In this document: positions 51,818-60,651 of the stretch, one piece after another
How positions within the stretch are numbered: position 1 is the first letter of the stretch
Layout of the letters: each line of letters opens with the position of its first letter
From: Flammeovirga kamogawensis
Lineage (GTDB): Bacteria > Bacteroidota > Bacteroidia > Cytophagales > Flammeovirgaceae
Assembly: GCF_018736065.1 (NCBI RefSeq)
Contig: NZ_CP076128.1
Coordinates: 186,001 to 250,000, forward strand
Reading direction: 5' to 3'
DNA length: 64,000 nucleotides
The notes under the pieces: generated by a model
Told to the model about the DNA's origin: nothing
What the model saw: the letters and a program-made list of their open reading frames with translations, nothing else
The model's database searches: none
Translations under genes and position numbers: made by a program

Positions 51818-52783
51818 TTAACCAACTAATGAAATTGATTTACCTTTTAATGATTTTACCGTTTCATTTAAGATTTTAAAAGCATTGTTGGCCATAATAT
51901 TATTTTGATCCAAAGTAGGGTTTACTTCTACCATTTCCCAACATATAACTTTCTCATCAGCTACTAATGTTTTATTAATAGCTAGCGCTTCTTCAACTGT
52001 AAGACCATTTGCAACTGGAGTTCCAGTGCCTTTGCTAATTGTCGGATCCATGCTGTCTACATCAAAAGAGATGTAAATCATATCACACTCTTTCAATATG
52101 TTTAAAGCGTCATTAGCCATAACCTCGGGGCCATTTTTGCGAACTTCATCTACAGAAATATTTCTAATTCCAAATTTATCAAGGATAACATCTTCAGGTC
52201 CTTCAGTATCCCGAACGCCAATAAAAACAATATCCTCTGGTTTTACTTTTGCTTCCTTAGTACCAACCTTTTTTATTTCCTCCCAATATTCAATTGTTTC
52301 TTGGTTAGGAGAGTTAACACCTTCTTCAGTATTATCAACATAAGTAACCATGGAAAGTGGCATTCCATGCATATTTCCTGAAGGTGTAGTGTAAGGTGAG
52401 TGGAAATCAGCATGAGCATCAATCCAAATTACTCCAAGACGTTGATTAGGATAAGCTTGCTTAATACCAGAAATCGTACCTGCAGCAGTAGAGTGGTCTC
52501 CTGCAAGAACAATTGGAGTTTGCCCACCTGCCAAAGTATCATAAGTGTTATTACTTACTCTCTTTAGCATGGTTAATACCCCATCAATATGTTTTGCATT
52601 GAGGAAGTTGTTGTTTTTAAATAGGATGTTATTTACATCGTCAATGTTTTGAATTGTATTCTCATTAAAGAAAGAAGAATGCTGTCCAAGACTTGCTACA
52701 ATTAGTGCATCAATGCCCATTCCTGCTCCTCTAGTTCCTGCTGCTATTTCAGAGCGAACTGTTAAAACCTTAATATCTTTCAT
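51818..52783 (-). CDS. rocF: Arginase
   Basis: A 321-residue ureohydrolase that cleaves arginine to ornithine and urea. The two-manganese site is visible: GDHSTAAGT, WIDAHADFHSP, and FDVDSMDP. The sequence GNMHGMPLS is arginase-like rather than agmatinase-like. The gene starts with an ATG after a 342-bp upstream region. The IS3 element inserted 7 bp past the stop, so its 3' end now lacks an adjacent hairpin. Formimidoylglutamase is the less likely alternative. Confidence 0.85.
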   Translation of the reverse strand: MKDIKVLTVRSEIAAGTRGAGMGIDALIVASLGQHSSFFNENTIQNIDDVNNILFKNNNFLNAKHIDGVLTMLKRVSNNTYDTLAGGQTPIVLAGDHSTAAGTISGIKQAYPNQRLGVIWIDAHADFHSPYTTPSGNMHGMPLSMVTYVDNTEEGVNSPNQETIEYWEEIKKVGTKEAKVKPEDIVFIGVRDTEGPEDVILDKFGIRNISVDEVRKNGPEVMANDALNILKECDMIYISFDVDSMDPTISKGTGTPVANGLTVEEALAINKTLVADEKVICWEMVEVNPTLDQNNIMANNAFKILNETVKSLKGKSISLVG

Positions 52784-53125
52784 GTAAATTGATAGTTAAA
52801 TATGGTATGTGTATGTGGTAAGTGTGTACGTAAGTGTGCTCCTAAAGAATTAGAATTAATTAATAGGGCATAAAGAAAAATGACTTTTATTTAAAGTCGA
52901 TTTTAAGGACAAGAAAGATTTGTGAAGATTATGAGAATGCCAATAACTGAGAAGGATCAAAGAACTGATCTATCAAAACATATAGGGAATATGTGTTATT
53001 TGATTTTGACATTTTGTGTGTTTTATACGTTTAAAGTACAATTATATTTTTTATGAATGTAAAGTGCAAATAAAAAGGAGAGATTTTGCAATCTCTCCTT
53101 AAAATAACTTGATTTATTATTTTTT
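52784..53125. other. 342-bp region upstream of arginase, containing one terminator
   Basis: The amidase terminator lies at 53075-53100. The remainder is AT-rich and should hold the arginase promoter. I saw no clear -7 box or gene. A GTGTACGTAAGTGTGC stretch at about 52822-52837 is unremarkable. Confidence 0.4.
53075..53100 (-). terminator. Terminator after the amidase gene
   Basis: A perfect 11-bp stem (AAGGAGAGATT 53075-53085 with AATCTCTCCTT 53090-53100) with a TTGC loop, then a T run on the minus strand. It lies about 26 bp past the amidase stop. Confidence 0.88.
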
Positions 53126-54043
53126 CTACTTCTTGATAGATACTACAAAAGCATCTTTAAAACCAAGGCCTCTTATTCGTTTCTTTAAATTTTGGGCTGA
53201 ATATGAAGAATTTTCATTCCCAACAGTATATTTATAAATAGACTTGTTATTTCTAATAAAATGATGTTCTTGAATTGATAACCCAGCATTCGCTAATTTT
53301 TTAAACTGAGGGTTCGTATTTGAAACCTTTTTATTAGTTGCAAGGATTTGAATGCTGTAAGCATCTTTATCTATTGTAGAAGGAGTATAGACGCTTCTAT
53401 GAAAAGAGTAAAAACCACTGTAAATCGCTTTAGCAATTTCTGTTTGCCCTTTTTCAGAATTTAAATATTGACTTTCGTATTTGTTAGAAAGAAAACCACA
53501 TTCAATTAAAATTGAAGGCATAGTAGAGTGTTTAAGAACATATAAGTTGTAACCTCTATCTTCTTTGTTCATAATACCTCTTGATTTTAGTGGAGTAGTA
53601 CGCTCTATAGTATCTAAAATATTAGTAGCTAAAGCTCTTCCGACATAATCGGAGTTTGTGTCAATATGTATTTTAGAGCCAATTATCCATTTATTAGGAT
53701 TAGAATTACTATGAACACTGATAAAGTAATCAGCTTCTGCAATTTCGGCAAATTTAACTCTATCGTCTAAACTAACATATACATCAGATGTTCTAGTGTA
53801 ATACACTTGAACATCAATCATATTATCTCTTATTTGTTTCCCTAGTTGTTGTGCAATTACTAGATTAAGATCTTTTTCATGGTTATGTTTAGCAACTCCT
53901 CTAGGTTTTCCAGGGTCTTTTCCTCCATGTCCAGGGTCAATAACTACAATAAACTTTTTTTTATGATTTTGTGCTTCAACAAACGAAACAGTAATTATAA
54001 ACAGTAATAGTATTATTGAAGTTTTATGTACTATTTTTTTCAT
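53126..54043 (-). CDS. N-acetylmuramoyl-L-alanine amidase with SPOR domain
   Basis: A 305-residue, exported Amidase_3-type enzyme. A signal peptide (about 1-24) is followed by the zinc-dependent amidase (about 30-210). Metal and catalytic residues are visible in IDPGHGGKDPG (His), HEKDLNL (Glu), ISVHSNSNP (His) and the catalytic LIECGFLSN (Glu). The C-terminal 80 residues look like a SPOR domain (AYSIQILATN ... SIYKYTVGN ... LRGLGFKDAFVVSI), which binds denuded septal glycan. It probably splits peptidoglycan between daughter cells. It lies 16 bp after the LMW phosphatase gene. Confidence 0.85.
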   Translation of the reverse strand: MKKIVHKTSIILLLFIITVSFVEAQNHKKKFIVVIDPGHGGKDPGKPRGVAKHNHEKDLNLVIAQQLGKQIRDNMIDVQVYYTRTSDVYVSLDDRVKFAEIAEADYFISVHSNSNPNKWIIGSKIHIDTNSDYVGRALATNILDTIERTTPLKSRGIMNKEDRGYNLYVLKHSTMPSILIECGFLSNKYESQYLNSEKGQTEIAKAIYSGFYSFHRSVYTPSTIDKDAYSIQILATNKKVSNTNPQFKKLANAGLSIQEHHFIRNNKSIYKYTVGNENSSYSAQNLKKRIRGLGFKDAFVVSIKK

Positions 54044-54059
54044 TTAATTAATGGGGTAC

Positions 54060-54539
54060 TTAATCTTGTTTGAGTAGTTTGTCTAAAAAATTTACTATAC
54101 TTTCTGAAACAACATTGTAACAATTTTCAAATCCAGAAATTCCACCATAATATGGATCATCTACATCTTTACCACTCTTCTGGTTATCGAATGTTCTTAA
54201 TTTAACTACTTTTTCCCTGTCAGAATTATTTCTAGCTAAATTTAAAACGTTGTTTAAATTACTATCATCCATAACTACAATGTGTTCAAATTTATCAAAA
54301 TCATTAATAATAAATTGACGAGCAATTGAGTTTAATTCAACACCGTGATTTGCTGCAGTTTTTCGCATTCTCTTATCGGCTCTTTCGCCTGAATGCCCTG
54401 CATAAGTTCCTGCTGAATCGATTTTAAACTGAGCTGCAATTCCTCTTTTATTTACTTCATGAACCATAAGACCATCTGCCAGGGGAGATCGACAAATATT
54501 GCCTAAGCAAACAAAGAGTATACTATAATTTGTAGCCAT
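54060..54539 (-). CDS. Low-molecular-weight protein-tyrosine phosphatase
   Basis: The ATG at 54539 is chosen over a GTG one codon upstream, giving 159 residues. The active-site loop VCLGNICRSP (C11, R17) and the general acid DPYYGG near residue 130 match the LMW-PTP family. Such enzymes remove phosphate from tyrosine residues, often on exopolysaccharide-export kinases; no such kinase is near. The gene lies just before the SPOR amidase gene on the same strand and is probably cotranscribed with it. Confidence 0.88.
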   Translation of the reverse strand: MATNYSILFVCLGNICRSPLADGLMVHEVNKRGIAAQFKIDSAGTYAGHSGERADKRMRKTAANHGVELNSIARQFIINDFDKFEHIVVMDDSNLNNVLNLARNNSDREKVVKLRTFDNQKSGKDVDDPYYGGISGFENCYNVVSESIVNFLDKLLKQD

Positions 54540-54722
54540 CACACACTGTTAAAAATAGGATGTATTTAATATTAAAAAAATATAATGATGTAAAATAAAT
54601 TCTTTATTTGTAAAAAGCATATTCTAAGCGAAAAAAATGTGATATTACCTATATTAAATAAACAATACATCTTTTTTGATAAGAAAAACCATAATTATTG
54701 AGTATCTTTTTTATAAATTATT

Positions 54723-55721
54723 ATGAAACAAATTATACGAAAAGTGCTGTTAGCTTCCTTTATTATCATTGGCTTAATTGTACTGTTCTTCTTCTGGGCC
54801 AAATCACCAAATTGGGATAAAAAAGACTATGCTCAAGTAAGGAATTTTAGAATAGATCAAAAAGCTATTTCAGATTCGACATTATCGATAATATCTTACA
54901 ACATAGGGTATCTGTCTGGTATGACTAATAATACATCAGTAAGACCTACTAAAGAGTTTTATCAGAAAAATATGACTGATGTTCTAAACCATTTCAAAAA
55001 GCATAAAGTAGATATATTAGCATTACAAGAAATAGATTATGGAGGGAATAGATCTTATAAAGTCGATCAATTTGATGTAATAGGTAATGCACTTGATTAT
55101 AAAAATGGAGCAATGTCTGTAAATTGGGATAAAAAATATGTTCCTTTTCCATATTTTCCTCCAACAGTCCATTTTGGTAAAATGTTAAGTGGGCAAGCTG
55201 TTTTGTCTAATTATCCAATTGAAGAACATGAAAGGGTAGAATTATCTAGAGTAAGAAGTCAACCCTATTATTATTCATCAATGTATCTTGATCGTTTAGC
55301 TGAAAGAGTTAAAATTAAGGTCGGAGAGCAAGAAGTAATGTTTTTTAATGTTCATACAGAAGCATTTGATCATTCTACTAGAGTAAAACAAATTGAATTT
55401 TTAAAAGATTGGTTTTTGAGAATTGCTGAAGAAATGCCAGTAATTATGGTAGGTGATTTTAATAGTGACCCAAGATATGATAATGCAGGAGTTTTAAAAT
55501 TCTATGACGATGAAAGAATTGGGGCTATGTGCGCTAAAGAAAATTTAGCAAAAAAATCGACACTTACATATCCCACAGATAAGGCTATTGAACAATTAGA
55601 TTTTGTATTCTTTTCTACAGCTCATTTTGAAGTGTTAGAATGGGATGTTTTACAAGAATTTGGACAAGTCTCAGATCACTTTCCCGTTTATACCAAACTA
55701 AGATTAAAAAAAATAAAATAA
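54723..55721 (+). CDS. Membrane-anchored endonuclease/exonuclease/phosphatase-family protein
   Basis: A 332-residue protein with one N-terminal anchor (about 7-27) and an EEP-fold domain: ISYNIGYL, LALQEIDYGGNRS, FFNVHTEAFDHSTR, MVGDFNSDP and QLDFVFFS...VSDHFPVY. These fit the metal-dependent EEP superfamily (DNase I, sphingomyelinase, inositol phosphatase), in which one Asn, Glu, two Asp and His are catalytic. It probably acts in the periplasm. Substrate unknown. Confidence 0.8.
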   Translation: MKQIIRKVLLASFIIIGLIVLFFFWAKSPNWDKKDYAQVRNFRIDQKAISDSTLSIISYNIGYLSGMTNNTSVRPTKEFYQKNMTDVLNHFKKHKVDILALQEIDYGGNRSYKVDQFDVIGNALDYKNGAMSVNWDKKYVPFPYFPPTVHFGKMLSGQAVLSNYPIEEHERVELSRVRSQPYYYSSMYLDRLAERVKIKVGEQEVMFFNVHTEAFDHSTRVKQIEFLKDWFLRIAEEMPVIMVGDFNSDPRYDNAGVLKFYDDERIGAMCAKENLAKKSTLTYPTDKAIEQLDFVFFSTAHFEVLEWDVLQEFGQVSDHFPVYTKLRLKKIK

Positions 55722-55726
55722 TACCT

Positions 55727-55757
55727 AAAAGCATTCCTAATAAGAATGCTTTTTTTA
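55727..55757 (+). terminator. Terminator after the EEP-family gene
   Basis: A 10-bp stem (AAAAGCATTC 55727-55736 with GAATGCTTTT 55744-55753) with a 7-nt loop, followed by a further T run. Confidence 0.8.
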
Positions 55758-55773
55758 TTAGCTTTGCTTCCTT

Positions 55774-57150
55774 ATGAAGTATGCTGTTATAGATCTTGAA
55801 ACTACAGGAGGTTCGGTAGCTCAAGGCGGAAAAATTATAGAGATTGCAATTATAGTATTAGAAGATGGTATTGAAATAGATCGATATGAGTCTTTTGTGA
55901 ATCCTGAAATGGGTATTCCCCCTTTTATTGCTGGCTTAACAGGGATAAAAAATTCTATGGTTAAAAATGCACCTAAATTTTTTGAGATAGCAAAAGATGT
56001 AGTTGAGGTAACTAAAGGATGTGTTTTTGTTGCACATAACGCAGACTTTGATTATAATTTTGTGAAAGATGAATTTGCAGAATTAGGTTTTAAATACAGA
56101 CGTAATTCTATATGTACAGTTGAATTATCTAGAAGATTACTTCCAGGTATGAAATCGTATAGTTTAGGTAAACTTTGTGATGAAATTGGCATTCCTCATA
56201 ACAAACGTCACCGAGCAATAGGTGATACAGAAGCAACCGCAAAATTATTTCAATTATTATTGAAGCAAGAAAATGCTGCTGATATAATTGAAGAAATGAC
56301 TGATTATGATGTGTATAATAGCAAGAAACATTATCAGTTATCAAGAGAGCAAATAGATTCTTTACCAGACGAAACAGGTGTCTATTATCTTTATAATAAG
56401 GATAAAGACTTAATATATATAGGTAAGAGTAAAAATATAAGAAAAAGAGTACTCCAGCATCTTTCTAATAAAACAACTCCAAGAGCAATAAAAATGGCTG
56501 ATGAAGTACGAGATGTAACTTTTGAGGCGACAGGAAGTGAGCTTGTTGCATTATTATTAGAATCTGATGAAATTAAAAAACACCTCCCTAAATACAATAG
56601 AGCCCAAAGAAGAACGAAAACATATTTTGGTATCTACCAAAGTACTAATGAAGAGGGATATTATACTTTTAAAATAGCACCTTTAGCAGATGGTGATTAT
56701 CCCATTACAACAACTTTCTCTAGAAAAGAAGCAGAGAAAATTCTAGATAGAATGGTAGATAAGAATTCACTCTGTCAGAAATTGTGTGGTATAGATAATA
56801 GCTCAAAAGCGTGTTTTAGATATCAATTAAAAACATGTAATGGAGCATGTATTGGTGAGGAAACTCCAGAGAAATATAATGAAAGAGCAAAAATTGCTGC
56901 AATGCGTTTTAGCTACGGTGTTCCAAATATGTTTATTATTGATAAAGGTAGAAACGAAAAAGAAAAAGCAGTTGTACAGATTGCTAAGGGTATTTATCGA
57001 GGGTTTGGTTATATTGATATTAATGAAGATTACTCTACTGAAGAAATGAAAAGTGTAATTAAAAAGTATAATGATAATGCTGATGTTAATAAAATTATTC
57101 GTGGCATTTTAAGAAAAAAGAAAGGTGTCGAGAGAAAGATATTTTATTAA
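55774..57150 (+). CDS. DnaQ-like exonuclease fused to a GIY-YIG (UvrC/Cho-like) nuclease
   Basis: A 458-residue two-nuclease fusion. The DEDDh exonuclease (about 1-165) has D7/E9 in VIDLETTGG, NADFDY near 91, and HRAIGD (H146, D151). The GIY-YIG domain (about 198-275) has GVYYLY (202-207), YIG (215-217) and downstream arginines. The C-terminal part has a cysteine cluster, LCQKLCG...ACFRYQLKTCNGAC, like UvrC-related proteins. It plausibly nicks and trims DNA during repair, combining UvrC/Cho incision with 3'-5' exonuclease action. This fusion is known from Bacteroidota but poorly studied. Confidence 0.85.
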   Translation: MKYAVIDLETTGGSVAQGGKIIEIAIIVLEDGIEIDRYESFVNPEMGIPPFIAGLTGIKNSMVKNAPKFFEIAKDVVEVTKGCVFVAHNADFDYNFVKDEFAELGFKYRRNSICTVELSRRLLPGMKSYSLGKLCDEIGIPHNKRHRAIGDTEATAKLFQLLLKQENAADIIEEMTDYDVYNSKKHYQLSREQIDSLPDETGVYYLYNKDKDLIYIGKSKNIRKRVLQHLSNKTTPRAIKMADEVRDVTFEATGSELVALLLESDEIKKHLPKYNRAQRRTKTYFGIYQSTNEEGYYTFKIAPLADGDYPITTTFSRKEAEKILDRMVDKNSLCQKLCGIDNSSKACFRYQLKTCNGACIGEETPEKYNERAKIAAMRFSYGVPNMFIIDKGRNEKEKAVVQIAKGIYRGFGYIDINEDYSTEEMKSVIKKYNDNADVNKIIRGILRKKKGVERKIFY

Positions 57151-57868
57151 ATCGTTACTCATTATTTGCATTACTTTATTTACTTCACCACTAATTGCAG
57201 GTAATGGGGTATTGAAGTTTGCACAACAAGCTATACAACTTGGGAAAGTTGATGCCACTACCGAATACAAAATATCAATCCCAATTAAAAATATAGGAGT
57301 AGATACTTTAAAACTACTCAGAGTAAGTACAGATTGTGGGTGCTCATCTGCTAAATTTTCAAAACAACATTTAGCAGTAGGAGAGGAAGCTGTTTTATCT
57401 GTTAATTTTAAACCTACAATAGGGGAAACGCCTTTTTATAGAAGTATAATTGTACTTACAGATTCTAAAATACCTCAATATACGGTTACTTTAGAAGGTG
57501 AAGTATCTAATAATAAAAAAGGAGAACCAATAGATAATGAGCTTATCATTAGTTGGGTAGAGTCTCAAAAATCAATACCAATTTTATCTGCTTATTCTCT
57601 TAATGTAGTAGGTGCAAAAGATGAATACAAAACCATTCCATTATACATTTCTAATTTAGGAGAAAAGTCATTAATTATTGAGTCTTTTGATATGAAAGGG
57701 GTGAGTATAGAAACAGTGCAATTGCCTAGATCAATTCCTAAAGGTTTTATCATGTCTTTACCTCTGAAAATAGATTTTTCTGATGCTGGTAATCAATTGA
57801 ATTATTTGAAAATAAATACAGACGAGAGAACTCTAATGTTTCGTCTTCAAACAGTAGTAAATGATTAA
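57125..57868 (+). CDS. DUF1573-family exported protein
   Basis: A 247-residue protein starting at GTG 57125, overlapping the exonuclease gene by 26 nt; no ATG is available before the signal peptide (about 7-25). DUF1573 features are TEYKISIPIKNIGVDTLKLLRVSTDCGCSSAKFS and the following VNFKPTIG region. An immunoglobulin-like second half follows. DUF1573 proteins are abundant and exported in Bacteroidota, with unknown exact role. Cotranscription with the exonuclease gene is likely because of the overlap. Confidence 0.78.
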   Translation: MSRERYFIKSLLIICITLFTSPLIAGNGVLKFAQQAIQLGKVDATTEYKISIPIKNIGVDTLKLLRVSTDCGCSSAKFSKQHLAVGEEAVLSVNFKPTIGETPFYRSIIVLTDSKIPQYTVTLEGEVSNNKKGEPIDNELIISWVESQKSIPILSAYSLNVVGAKDEYKTIPLYISNLGEKSLIIESFDMKGVSIETVQLPRSIPKGFIMSLPLKIDFSDAGNQLNYLKINTDERTLMFRLQTVVND

Positions 57869-58837
57869 ATGCCATTATTGAAATCAAAGAAATTAAAAAT
57901 GCCTTTTTGGCACTTTAATGGACACTTGCAAACTATTCTTCCATCTATACAAAGGAAAATTGATGGAGTTGAGTACAAAAGAGAAAGAATTTCAACTCCT
58001 GATAACGATTTTTTAGACTTAGACTGGTCTTGCCGTAATAATAAACGACTTGTAATAGTTTCACACGGTTTAGAGGGTGGTGCTGATCGCCATTATTGTA
58101 AGGGTATAGTTAAATTATTCAATAATAATAATTGGGATGCACTTGCATGGAACTGCCGATCTTGTAGTGGGGAACTAAATAAATTGCCAAGATTTTATCA
58201 TCATGGAGATGTTGATGACTTTAAATTGGTTATTGATAAAGCAATAGATAAAGGGTATAAAGAAATAGCATTAGTAGGGTTTAGTATGGGGGGAGCAATT
58301 TCTATGAATGCATTAGGAACTGATCGTTTTCCTATGGAAAATATAATTGGAGCAGTAGCTGTATCAACACCAATTGATTTAATTTCAAGTAGTGATGAGC
58401 TAGAAAAAAAATCAAAAAGCTTTTACAATCAGAAATTTTTCAAAAAACTAAAGAAGAAAGTGATTGCTAAAAGTCAATATATGACTGATTTAGATGCAAC
58501 TCCACTCTTAAATGATGAAATTAAATCACTAAGGGGATTTGATGAATATTATACTGCCCCATTGCACGGGTTTAATAATGCACACGATTTCTATTATAAT
58601 GCAAGTGTTGAAAGAAGGTTGGATAAGATTAAAAAACCGGTCTTAATTTTGAATGCAAAGAATGATCCGTTCCTTACAGGAAAAAGCTATCCAATAGATT
58701 ATGTTAAAACGTGTGATAATATCTATCTAGAAGTGCCAAAAAATGGAGGACATGTTGGTTTTTGTATTGTAAATTCACAATTTACTTATGCAGAGGTTCG
58801 AAGCCTAGAATTTTTAAACTCTCAATCATCATTGTAA
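57869..58837 (+). CDS. YheT-family alpha/beta hydrolase
   Basis: A 322-residue alpha/beta-hydrolase of the YheT/AB-hydrolase 4 group. It has FWHFNGHLQTILPS, the oxyanion HGLEGGADRHY, nucleophile elbow GFSMGGAISM (Ser near 143), an acidic residue in LNAKNDPFLTG, and a catalytic His in NGGHVGFC. It begins directly after the DUF1573 stop. The substrate is unknown; likely a lipid ester or carboxyl ester hydrolase. Confidence 0.85.
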   Translation: MPLLKSKKLKMPFWHFNGHLQTILPSIQRKIDGVEYKRERISTPDNDFLDLDWSCRNNKRLVIVSHGLEGGADRHYCKGIVKLFNNNNWDALAWNCRSCSGELNKLPRFYHHGDVDDFKLVIDKAIDKGYKEIALVGFSMGGAISMNALGTDRFPMENIIGAVAVSTPIDLISSSDELEKKSKSFYNQKFFKKLKKKVIAKSQYMTDLDATPLLNDEIKSLRGFDEYYTAPLHGFNNAHDFYYNASVERRLDKIKKPVLILNAKNDPFLTGKSYPIDYVKTCDNIYLEVPKNGGHVGFCIVNSQFTYAEVRSLEFLNSQSSL

Positions 58838-58860
58838 TTTTTAATAAACTATACCACATT

Positions 58861-59964
58861 ATGAAAAAGATAACATCGGTTTTATTGCTCTTTTTAGGAG
58901 TTTTTACACTAGCTTTTACAAGCTCATGTTCAAATAATGAAGGTGCAGATAGTGATTTTCAGAAATCTTATTTGCCTTCAGCAAAAGGTAAAGCAGGTGA
59001 AATGGTTTTAGTGATTGATTCTACACAATGGTTACCAGATAAAAGTGTTGGAGGAGAGTTGTATAGAACTGTACTTGGAAGAACACGCGGAGTATTACCA
59101 CAGGAAGAACCTCAATTTACAGTAACTCAAGTAAGACCTTCAGGGTTTAATAGCATTCTGCGCCAAGCTCGTAATGTAATGATAGTAACTACTTTTGATC
59201 AGAAGGGACAAGAGGCTGCAATACTTCGATCATTTTTTGGAGATGGTGTTATCCAAAGTTTAAAAAAATCTGATAAATTCTTTTTTGTAAAAACAGATGC
59301 GTGGGCACAAGGACAAACTGTAGTATTACTGTTTGCAAAAACTGAAGCTGAATTAAGAGAGATATTATCTAAACCTGAAAATCAATTTGCTTTAAGCGAA
59401 CCATTTAATGATTTAGAAACAATTAACCTTCAAAAACGACTTAAAAAAGAATACAGTAAACCAACAGATACTTTTTTAAGAAGAGAATTAAAAGTTAGTA
59501 TGCATTTATTAGATGGCTATAAAGTGGCAGAAAATGATGATAATTTTTTATGGTTACGTCATCCAGAGCTAAGTTTTGATAATAATGTATTTATAGTAAA
59601 AGTACCATATACTGATCAAAAGCAATTTTCAGAAGAAGAGATTTTAAAGTTTAGAGATAAAATTGCTAAACAATATTTATACGGAGATCCAAGTAACCCT
59701 GATTCTTTTGTAGTTACAGAAGATAAAGTGAAGCCAGAAATGCAGAAAGTGAAAATTGATGGACGCTTAGCAATAGAGTTGAGAGGACTTTGGAAAACGA
59801 ACAATATTTCTATGGGTGGACCTTTTGTGAGTTACACATTTACAGACAAGACAGGAAGCTATTTATATTATATTGAAGGTTTTATTTATGCTCCTGGAAT
59901 GAAAAAAAGAGAGTTAGTTCGTGAAATGGAAGCACAATTGAAAACTTTCAAAGAGATTGATTAA
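58861..59964 (+). CDS. DUF4837-family lipoprotein
   Basis: The start is set at ATG 58861, which begins a lipoprotein signal (lipobox FTSSC, C23), not at an upstream in-frame ATG that overlaps the YheT gene. The 367-residue product matches DUF4837, a Bacteroidota family with no experimentally known function, in its overall layout: KAGEMVLVIDSTQW near the N-terminus, an FNDLETIN linker, and RRELKVSMHLLDGY...LWLRHPE in the second half. A signal-anchored outer-membrane role is inferred. Confidence 0.78.
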   Translation: MKKITSVLLLFLGVFTLAFTSSCSNNEGADSDFQKSYLPSAKGKAGEMVLVIDSTQWLPDKSVGGELYRTVLGRTRGVLPQEEPQFTVTQVRPSGFNSILRQARNVMIVTTFDQKGQEAAILRSFFGDGVIQSLKKSDKFFFVKTDAWAQGQTVVLLFAKTEAELREILSKPENQFALSEPFNDLETINLQKRLKKEYSKPTDTFLRRELKVSMHLLDGYKVAENDDNFLWLRHPELSFDNNVFIVKVPYTDQKQFSEEEILKFRDKIAKQYLYGDPSNPDSFVVTEDKVKPEMQKVKIDGRLAIELRGLWKTNNISMGGPFVSYTFTDKTGSYLYYIEGFIYAPGMKKRELVREMEAQLKTFKEID

Positions 59965-59975
59965 AGATTTTAAAT

Positions 59976-60578
59976 ATGTATTATTATATTAGAGGTAAGT
60001 TAACGAAGAAAACTCCCACTTTTGGCGTGTTAGATGTTCAAGGTGTAGGGTATGAAATTCGTTGGCCACTGAGTGCTTTCAGTAGTGTTAATGAAGGAGA
60101 GGAGTATACTTTATTTACATATTTATATGTAAAAGAAGATGTACAACAACTTTTTGGATTTATATCTGAAAACGATAGAAGCTTGTTTCTTTTATTAATA
60201 AGCATTTCTGGAATTGGTCCTTCTACAGGAATAGCTTTTTTATCTTCATTATCATCGTCTGAAATCTGTTCAGCAATTATGTATGAAGATGTAAAAACTG
60301 TTCAAAGTGTAAAAGGAGTAGGTGCAAAAACGGCTCAAAGAGTTGTAATTGAATTGAAAGATAAAATTTCAAAGCTTCAGTATTCTGGAGAATTACAGCA
60401 GTCTGCCACACCAGCAATGGCTCAAGATAGTGCAGTTACAGAAGAAGCTATGGACGCTTTAGTTGCATTAGGATTTACTAGAGCAGGCGCACAGAAATCG
60501 ATTAAGTTAATTACTAAGAAACATGGTAATGATTTAACTGTTGAAAAATTAATAAAACTAGCTTTAAAGCAAAATTAG
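59976..60578 (+). CDS. ruvA: Holliday-junction DNA helicase subunit RuvA
   Basis: A 200-residue RuvA. The N-terminal OB-fold (MYYYIRGKLTKKTPTFGVLDVQGVGYEI), two helix-hairpin-helix segments (LLISISGIGPSTGIAFL, VKGVGAKTAQRVVIELKDK) and the C-terminal RuvB-binding helices (ALVALGFTRAGAQKSIKLI) are all present. RuvA tetramers bind four-way junctions and position RuvB to drive branch migration. The gene order ruvA-sprA is conserved in many Bacteroidota. It follows the DUF4837 gene by 11 bp. Confidence 0.95.
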   Translation: MYYYIRGKLTKKTPTFGVLDVQGVGYEIRWPLSAFSSVNEGEEYTLFTYLYVKEDVQQLFGFISENDRSLFLLLISISGIGPSTGIAFLSSLSSSEICSAIMYEDVKTVQSVKGVGAKTAQRVVIELKDKISKLQYSGELQQSATPAMAQDSAVTEEAMDALVALGFTRAGAQKSIKLITKKHGNDLTVEKLIKLALKQN

Positions 60579-60651
60579 CCTATGAGAAGAACCAGTACTT
60601 TTTAAGCACATAATGTGCATTTGATCTATCATTAATTATACTGACTTCACT

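Noticed and set aside
58762-58860. The upstream extension of the DUF4837 gene
   Set aside because: The longer frame overlaps the YheT gene and would bury a clear lipoprotein signal; the start at 58861 is preferred.
60582-60605. A short frame MRRTSTF between ruvA and sprA
   Set aside because: It has seven codons and no sign of a conserved leader peptide; the more likely sprA start is the later TTG.
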